Positions 57,786 through 64,000 of a stretch of 64,000 bases of DNA are shown here, piece by piece. A program made the position numbers and the translations under genes. The first letter of the stretch is position 1; every line of letters starts with the position of its first letter. This DNA is from Bog-756 sp963727955. Lineage in GTDB: Bacteria > Actinomycetota > Acidimicrobiia > Acidimicrobiales > RAAP-2. A model generated the notes under the pieces. The model ran no database searches. It was given only the letters and a program-made list of their open reading frames with translations, and was not told the DNA's origin. The stretch is taken from the NCBI GenBank assembly GCA_963727955.1, contig CAVSII010000002.1:186001-250000 (forward strand), given 5' to 3'.

Positions 57786-58028
57786 TTTCTTTCTATTCAG
57801 ACGTTATATAAATTCATCAGCTATACAGATATGGTTCTTATGCTGACCAGCTGTCTGTAAAGCCTCTGAGGAATGTGTTGCGCAAGGCAAGGAAAAGAGA
57901 AAGGGAAAGGCAACACATTCCTCAGAGTTACAAATAAAAAACCCGCTATATGATGGACGAGTGTAGATGTGAGTTGCGTGAGTTGGATCTACACTCTGAC
58001 TCAGCTAGTCTGAGCTGCACCCGGATAG
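57786..58028 (+). repeat. Interspersed repeat, copy A
   Basis: Runs from TTTCTTTCTATTCAGACG to CTGAGCTGCACCCGGATA. Shared by copy B and, inverted, by the right-hand array. The end contains GTGTAGAT-N18-ATCTACAC. An internal perfect 17-bp inverted repeat (57864-57880 with 57911-57927, 30-nt loop) is special to this copy. Confidence 0.85.
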
Positions 58029-58168
58029 GTTTTAGAGGATTAATACAGTAAGTATTAATAAGTGAAATAATCGAAGAGATTGTACTAGCACCGGGACAAC
58101 AACACTCTAGTTCACCACAAGATTGTGTCACGGCAACTCAGAGCGGCGATCGGTATTGATGTTTCTTT

Positions 58169-58420
58169 CAATTCAGACGTGTATAAATTCTCAGCTATAC
58201 AGATATGGTTCTTATGCTGACCAGCTGTCTGTAAAGCCTCATTGGAATGTTGCACAAGGCAGGGAAATGAGAGGGGAACGACAGAAATAAACTGCAGCCG
58301 CTATATAATGAACGAGTGTAGATGTGAGTTGCGTGAGTTGGATCTACACTCTGACTCAGCTAGTCTGAGCTGCACCTGGATAAGTTATTCGGCATTCCAG
58401 GCCTTTCTGAGCTTCAGATT
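58169..58420 (+). repeat. Interspersed repeat, copy B
   Basis: Same order of blocks as copy A: CAGACG-TATAAATTC, CTATACAGATATGGTTCTTATGCTG, GACCAGCTGTCTGTAAAGCC, then GTGTAGATGTGAGTTGCGTG and CAGCTAGTCTGAGCTGCACC. It continues into GGCATTCCAGGCCTTTCTGAGC, also found inverted in the array near 62,730. Confidence 0.85.
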
Positions 58421-60068
58421 TGTTCTCTATGCCCGGTAGTCAGAACCGGTTGAGAGTTGAGTCGGAGAAACTCATTAGCTTTTTCGGACCTCAGTCTGAA
58501 GTGGATGATGCTGTGAAGCCCATCATTATGACTATATGATGACCATATTATTTATTGGTCTTATCATTAGGGTTATTATTGTTATTATTACTTATTATAA
58601 TAACCGCTTTATGATTATAGTGATCATGTGACCAGTTATCCTATAGGGGAAATATCACGTGCTCCACGGACACGGACGCGATGGACTGAGTCTTTGATCT
58701 CTGTAAGGTCTGAGTGATCTCTTTCTTTTCTTGGTCCCCTTCTTTGTGTCTCCCTCCTCTCATTGCTCTCCTCTTCGATTGATCGATCGATTTAGATTAT
58801 CCTCATCATGATCATCTCCTCCTCCTCTGTTCCTCTCTGGTAGTGAGTCGAGTTGAGACTCGGATCCTTATGTAGACTTGTGGCATCATACAGGTGGTCA
58901 TGCAGTGCTTTGTCATACTGCACTAGCATCCCTGTCCCTGATCACAGATACTCATACATAGTGCGGCTTGTCGCTATTTTGTTTTGCCCTCCCACCTCCC
59001 CTCTCTGTTGATCGCCTCTTTATGTGGTGTTGCTGATGTCCTGGTGATTGATTGCAGCTGTTTGTTCTTTGTTGGGTTGAGTGTGTTAGGAGATGCACTT
59101 TAGTATAGTAGAGGATTTTTGTGTTTGCAGCATAGGCGTGGCTCTGATAGTCATCCGGCTGTTTCTGACTTCTTTATTTTTCTTGGCTTGCGGGGCGTGT
59201 TCATGACTGTGGGTGCTTATCCAAGCTGCTGTTAGTCTCTAGACTGCTGTTAGTCTCTAGTGGCGCCATTGTGTAGGTCTAATATCGCTGGTGATGTACC
59301 CCCGCTAGCTGAGCTTATATGTTTTATATAATTTTTTTTTGTATGACAAATGGTCAATGTAAAAGATTATACATACTCTCACACACACACAAGACTAGCA
59401 AAAAGGCCCGCTACATACAGGAATATAGCGGTCTCCTTCTTCCTCTATGCTGCTGCATATTTCAGGAGAAAAGCAAATATGGTTGAACGTAGTCAAGGAC
59501 AATAAATACACAAATAAAAGACTAACAGCTGAAACAAACAAACAAACAGACATTGTAACAGAGCAATTTATGCTGCTGCATTCATGCAGCTCATATCTGA
59601 TAGAACACTCTGGGCATTGAAATGAACAGAAGACGCGACACAGAAAGACAGAAGAAGACGGAAGACGAGAAGACGAAAATCACACATTTGGGGTTTTTTG
59701 TGTTGGTCAAGTTTGCATCTCAATTAGTTCTCTCCAACATGCATTTTTCACCCCGCATTATATCATTTCATAGATTTGATTATATCAGTATGTTGTATAT
59801 AGACTTATGTTGTATATAGACTGTTACTAAAGTATTAATATATAACAATTGTCTTTTTTTAAAAAAATTAAAAAAAAAAAAAAAAAAACAACCTTCAACT
59901 TTACAGCTGTTCGCCACAACACATTACCTACATTCTACGAGCAGTTTCATCTCAAGGCCTGCCTAGCGGCAGAGACCGGCGACAATGCATGGTCCTACCT
60001 GATGTGACCGCGCTGAATGAATAGACACAGATAAGAATGGTCGGTAAACCGGTAGAAGCAGGCATTCT
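58421..60068. other. AT-rich eukaryotic DNA without recognised genes
   Basis: Contains a TTATTATT-rich tract (58,550-58,610), a CTGTTAGTCTCTAGA duplication near 59,229-59,261, a T9 run and an (AC)n tract near 59,330-59,390, a duplicated TATGTTGTATATAGACT near 59,789-59,822, and a poly-A tract 59,860-59,888. Short ORFs show no motifs. Confidence 0.55.
59474..59575 (+). repeat. Direct repeat flanking the transposon, left copy
   Basis: The stretch from AAATATGGTTGAACGTAGTC to GAGCAATTTATGCTGC recurs with few differences at 62,193-62,285, on the other side of the transposon and in the same orientation. Confidence 0.85.
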
Positions 60069-61703
60069 ACTACGGCCGCCAAAATTAAATATACCTATTT
60101 GTTTCTTCTGCCCCCGTGGTAAAGCCGCACAGTACTAATGGCATACCCTAAGCAACGATGACAGCAGCACACACAGAGCTCATACATAGGCTTGTTCAGT
60201 TGTAAAGCTTAACTGCAGCTTTGTTATAAACAACATTAGTCATTTGTGTGGATTTTTCCCATGCACATTTCCACACATCTATTTTCACTTTCCTTCATTT
60301 CTCTCATTCTTCATCAGCAATGAAGCAATTCACACCAGAGCAGAAACATGAGATCCTACTTGAATACAGAAGACATTCACGTACTCATTCCTTTGCTGCA
60401 CTTGCTGCTCGTCATGGAGTACATGGAGGAAGACAAACCATTGAAAAGTGGTTCAATCGTTGGAATGGAACTGCAGCATCATTGCAACACAAGCCTGGTG
60501 CAGGACGTCCTCATATTCTCACTCCTGAAGAAGTAGAGCAGCACATCACAGCACCAATCCGTGAATTGAATCGTTCTGCTCGTCAAGCCAAATATACAAA
60601 GATAGCAGATGAGGTCAGAGCAAGTACAGGAAAGCAGGTCTCTGATAGAACAATCAATCGAATCGGTAAAGATGAACTCCATGGCAGAAGGACAAGAGGA
60701 AGGAAGAGAACAGCAGAGGAATGTAAGCTAACAATCACATAACAGATATCGCAGCATTCATGTACAGCGAGATATTCATATGCAAACTGATCGCTTCTAT
60801 ATGTCTGTTTTCAGTGTCTTCTTCAACCTGTGAAGAAATAGCCAAGCTTCGTCGTAAGCTCCAGCGAATTGGTAATAAGCACATCCTCTTCCTTGATGAA
60901 ACTCATAAACGAGAGGGAGATGTTGATAATTATACTATTGTCCTTCCTGGAGAGCCTCCTTATATTGAGACCTCGACCACATCGAAGTATGCAGCTCGTT
61001 ATGATATGATTGCTTGTTGCTCAGGGGAGAGAGTGCTGCCCCCTATTATCTATTCACCAACAGAGAGAGGAGCTGGCATCACTCAAGATATGCTACTTGA
61101 TTATATTAGGAATCTTCTAGCACAGGCAGCAGGAGCATTGGACATATATCCTCTCGTACTTAGTAGTCGACTCAGCCTCTATTCATAATGAAGAGAAAAT
61201 CAGGGAGACCTTCCATGACTGGGGATGCCAAGAGTTAACTGAAGTCATAAAGATGCCAGCTGCAGCAGCTAAACGTTTATCACCGTTAGATAATTCCTTA
61301 TTTAATATATGGAGACAGAAAGTATTGGAGAAAGGTCCATTGAAGAAACACAACATCAAGACAATAATGAGTGATGCTTGGAACGATATCACAGCTGAGG
61401 ACATCCAAGCACAATACAAGCATTGTGGTCTAATGCGCAATCAAGATGTGTACTTTGATTGTCCAAATCCATTCCAGCATAGCCATGCCAGATAAGAAAA
61501 ATCTTGTGCACAGGTCAAAATACCTCTTTTGTATATTTCAGTCTTGTCGGCATTGTACATTAAATTGTATTTCATTCTGCTATAATACAAAAATTGGGTG
61601 TGTGCACGGCATGTTTATTGTACCACAGCCAGACATCAAAGGCTTAATACAACCTTGCAATATTTGAAAACAAATAGGTATATTTAATTTTGGCGGCCGT
61701 AGT
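60069..61703 (+). mobile_element. Tc1/mariner-like transposon with 36-bp terminal inverted repeats
   Basis: The terminal repeats 60069-60104 and 61668-61703 are perfect inverse copies (outer end ACTACGGCCGCCAAAATTAA). TA dinucleotides at 60071-60072 and 61701-61702 bracket an about 1.63-kb body beginning CGGCCGCC, consistent with TA target duplication of this superfamily. It encodes a single transposase on the plus strand. Intact repeats suggest relatively recent insertion. Confidence 0.88.
60320..61495 (+). CDS. Tc1/mariner-like transposase, with intron and one frameshift
   Basis: ATG 60320: MKQFTPEQKHEILLEYRRHS and FAALAARHGVHGGRQTIEKWFNRW form an N-terminal HTH; GAGRPHILTPEE is a typical linker. 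Exon 1 (60320-60722) joins exon 2 (60815 on) across a 92-base GT-AG intron with a pyrimidine-rich 3' end, keeping the frame (EE-L-SSS). Catalytic Asp in HILFLDETHKR; near 61,150 the frame shifts by one base to LVVDSASIHN (second Asp), then SPLDNSLFNIWR (third acidic residue). About 361 residues if repaired. Confidence 0.8.
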
Positions 61704-62192
61704 TATATATAACAGATATACCCTATCGATCACCAGGCAGCATAGTCAGAATCCTGAATAACATAGTACTTATCGCATGCGGGTAATTACGATCTTATTC
61801 ATGGAGCAAATGTTATCCACACGTATAAACAATACGTATATATTATCACAGTACTTGCTATCATATTTCTCATCATCTCTAGATCATGTAAATAGCGGGG
61901 ATGTCATCGAATGCAGAACTAATGTACAGTGTTTCTACAATTCCTGAAATATCATTTTTCCGGGCTAACTCTTGATTGAAAAACATATTCTCTTCTACGG
62001 CACTGTATAAATTATTTATATGATGTTTAAAATTAATAAAAATTTTGGACAGTTGAGATGGTGTAGATGTGATTGGGGAGCATGCACTGGTAAGGCTCTG
62101 CTCAACATCCAACGAACAGACACAAAGGCCAACATAACACAACTGATCACTTGACAATACAAGGGTTGTTTAGGGTAAATACAAGCAAAAAC
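61704..62192. other. AT-rich DNA without recognised genes
   Basis: A minus-strand 92-residue ORF (61879-62157) has no recognisable motif. Nothing else supported. Confidence 0.5.
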
Positions 62193-62285
62193 AAAATATG
62201 GTTGAACGTAGTCAAGAACAATAAATACACAAATAAAGGACTAACAGCTGAAACACACAACAGTAACAGAGCAATTTATGCTGCT
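62193..62285 (+). repeat. Direct repeat flanking the transposon, right copy
   Basis: Partner of 59,474-59,575 (AAATATGGTTGAACGTAGTC to GAGCAATTTATGCTGC). Confidence 0.85.
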
Positions 62286-62360
62286 GCACAAGTGGCAGCT
62301 CGACCGATTGCCAGACAGCGTCCAGCAATCATAGTCATTGCATTCCTCCTTTGCACTGCT

Positions 62361-64000
62361 ATAGCTATTGCTCGGGGCTGGAATCCCTTAAAACTTATCC
62401 GGTGCAGCTCAGACTTCCTGAGTTAGGATGTTGATGACAGTGTCGATGCTGTCGCTAACATTCAAACATCATATGGCAATAGCGTGTTAGTGGGCGCGAG
62501 ATTGTTCTATTTTGTTTGAAGCCAAAAAGCTCCGAAACTTCCGCTGGGCTAGCGGGATAGCAAGTCAGCCATTCAACCGCTCGATAAGCGGGATAGCAAG
62601 TGATATCCGCATCTTTGTGCATTTCTGGCGATATCTAAATGCACAACCGGTTTGATGACTACCGGTATAGAAATCTAAGTCATAACCGGTTTGCTGACTA
62701 CCGGGATACAAATCTAAGCTCAGAAAGGCCTGGAATGCCGAATAACACTTATCCGGGTGCAGCTCAGACTAGCTGAGTCAGAGTGTAGATCCAACTCACA
62801 CAACTCACATCTACACTCATCCATTATATAGCGGCTGCAATTTATTTTCTGCCGTTCCCCTTCTCTTTTCCTGCCACGCGCAACACATTCCTCAGAGGCT
62901 TTACAGACAGCTGGTCAGCATAGAACCATATCTGTATAGCTGATGAATTTATACAACGTCTGAATAGAAAGAAACATCTATAGCTATTGCTCGGGGCTGG
63001 AATCCCTTAAAACTTATCCGGTGCAGCTCAGACTTCCTGAGTTAGGATGTTGATGACAGTGTCGATGCTGTCGCTAACATTCAAACATCATATGGCAATA
63101 GCGTGTTAGTGGGCGCGAGATTGTTCTATTTTGTTTGAAGCCAAAAAGCTCCGAAACTTCCGCTGGGCTAGCGGGATAGCAAGTCAGCCATTCAACCGCT
63201 CGATAAGCGGGATAGCAAGTGATATCCGCATCTTTGTGCATTTCGGGCGATATCTAAATGCTCACCGGTTTGATGACTACCGGTATACAAATCTAAGTCA
63301 TTGGCTTGGAATGCCATAAAACTTATCCGGGTGCAGCTCAGACTAGCTGAGTCAGAGTGTAGATCCAACTCACACAACTCAGATCTACACTCGTCCATTA
63401 TATAGCGGCTGCAATTTATTTTCTGCCGTTCCCCTTCTCTTTTCCTGCCATGCGCAACACATTCCTCAGAGGCTTTACAGACAGCTGGTCAGCATAGAAC
63501 CATATCTGTATAGCTGATGAATTTATACAACGTCTGAATAGAAAGAAACATCTATAGCTATTGCTCGGGGCTGGAATCCCTTAAAACTTATCCGGTGCAG
63601 CTCAGACTTCCTGAGTTAGGATGTTGATGACAGTGTCGATGCTGTCGCTAACATTCAAACATCATATGGCAATAGCGTGTTAGTGGGCGCGAGATTGTTC
63701 TATTTTGTTTGAAGCCAAAAAGCTCCGAAACTTCCGCTGGGCTAGCGGGATAGCAAGTCAGCCATTCAACCGCTCGATAAGCGGGATAGCAAGTGATATC
63801 CGCATCTTTGTGCATTTCGGGCGATATCTAAATGCTCACCGGTTTGATGACTACCGGTATAGAAATCTAAGTCATTGGCTTGGAATGCCATAAAACTTAT
63901 CCGGGTGCAGCTCAGACTAGCTGAGTCAGAGAGTAGATCCAACTCACACAACTCACATCTACACTCGTCCATTATATAGCGGCTGCAATTTATTTTCTGC
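62361..64000. repeat. Tandem array of 574-619 bp units, running out of the window
   Basis: Unit starts (ATAGCTATTGCTCGGGGCTG) are at 62361, 62980 and 63554, so the periods are 619 and 574; the third unit is cut by the window end. Unit 1 is longer because a segment around ACCGGTTTGATGACTACCGG is duplicated. Each unit ends with an inverted copy of the interspersed repeat (62,748-62,977; 63,323-63,552; 63,899 to end). Units 2 and 3 carry a 62-codon ORF (63131, 63705), probably not a gene. Confidence 0.9.

Noticed and set aside
57961..57994. tRNA-derived (SINE-type) promoter boxes in the GTGTAGAT palindrome
   Set aside because: No convincing A-box/B-box pair at the right spacing and no cloverleaf can be drawn.
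63131..63319. 62-codon ORF repeated in each tandem unit as a real gene
   Set aside because: TTG start, no motif, and it exists only because the unit is repeated; units 2 and 3 are nearly identical so conservation is uninformative.
62361..64000. CRISPR array
   Set aside because: Units are hundreds of bases long with no short repeat-spacer alternation and lie in eukaryotic DNA.

Overview
Positions 1 to about 54,800 are a very GC-rich bacterial chromosome segment. I assign it to Actinomycetota, by inference perhaps Acidimicrobiia: RpoC carries the coiled-coil insert (about residues 154-234) typical of actinobacterial beta' subunits, there is a GuaB3-type IMP dehydrogenase relative, and there is a decaprenylphosphoryl-arabinose (DPA) cluster. 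From about 54,900 to 64,000 the sequence is eukaryotic, probably metazoan: it is much less GC-rich, has microsatellites, a dynamin-like GTPase fragment, a Tc1/mariner-like transposon whose transposase needs a spliceosomal intron, and satellite-like repeats. A marine-sponge host and its actinobacterial symbiont would fit, but that is inference. At the join a plus-strand HAD hydrolase gene and a minus-strand dynamin-like gene are both cut, so a chimeric contig is the simplest reading.

Bacterial layout: rpoB (3' end)-rpoC; rpsL-rpsG-fusA-tuf-rpsJ (str); rplC to rpsC and rplP to rpsQ (S10); rplN to rplO (spc); secY-adk-map-infA-rpmJ; rpsM-rpsK-rpsD-rpoA-rplQ (alpha); truA; rplM-rpsI; then glmM-glmS-acpS-nnr-alr (wall precursor sugar, ACP activation, NAD(P)HX repair, D-alanine); udg; tsaE-tsaB-rimI-tsaD (tRNA t6A plus protein acetylation); groES-groEL; a Nudix hydrolase; guaB3-guaA; pcrA; a DUF1269 membrane protein; on the minus strand ubiA-dprE1-dprE2; a B12-binding mutase subunit; sucC-sucD; and the broken HAD gene. 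Most neighbours overlap by 1-4 bases or abut, indicating translational coupling.

Notable bacterial features: ribosomal proteins L4, L22 and L29 have long acidic C-terminal tails; rplC has its own promoter and an about 256-nt leader that folds into a perfect three-way junction plus a perfect 12-bp hairpin; groES has a CIRCE operator over its promoter; six genes have a TANNNT -10 box placed for leaderless or nearly leaderless transcription; infA seems to start at CTG; DprE1 has alanine at the residue (387) aligning with the benzothiazinone-targeted cysteine of M. tuberculosis. rplP, and probably the start of truA, are each one base out of frame at a run of six G, which looks like homopolymer undercalling.

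The eukaryotic end holds the dynamin-like fragment (54.86-55.57 kb, minus), decayed coiled-coil coding sequence (56.77-57.66 kb), two copies of an interspersed repeat (57.8-58.4 kb), AT-rich DNA, the complete transposon with 36-bp terminal inverted repeats (60.07-61.70 kb), and a tandem array of 574-619 bp units (62.36-64.0 kb) containing the same interspersed repeat in inverse orientation.
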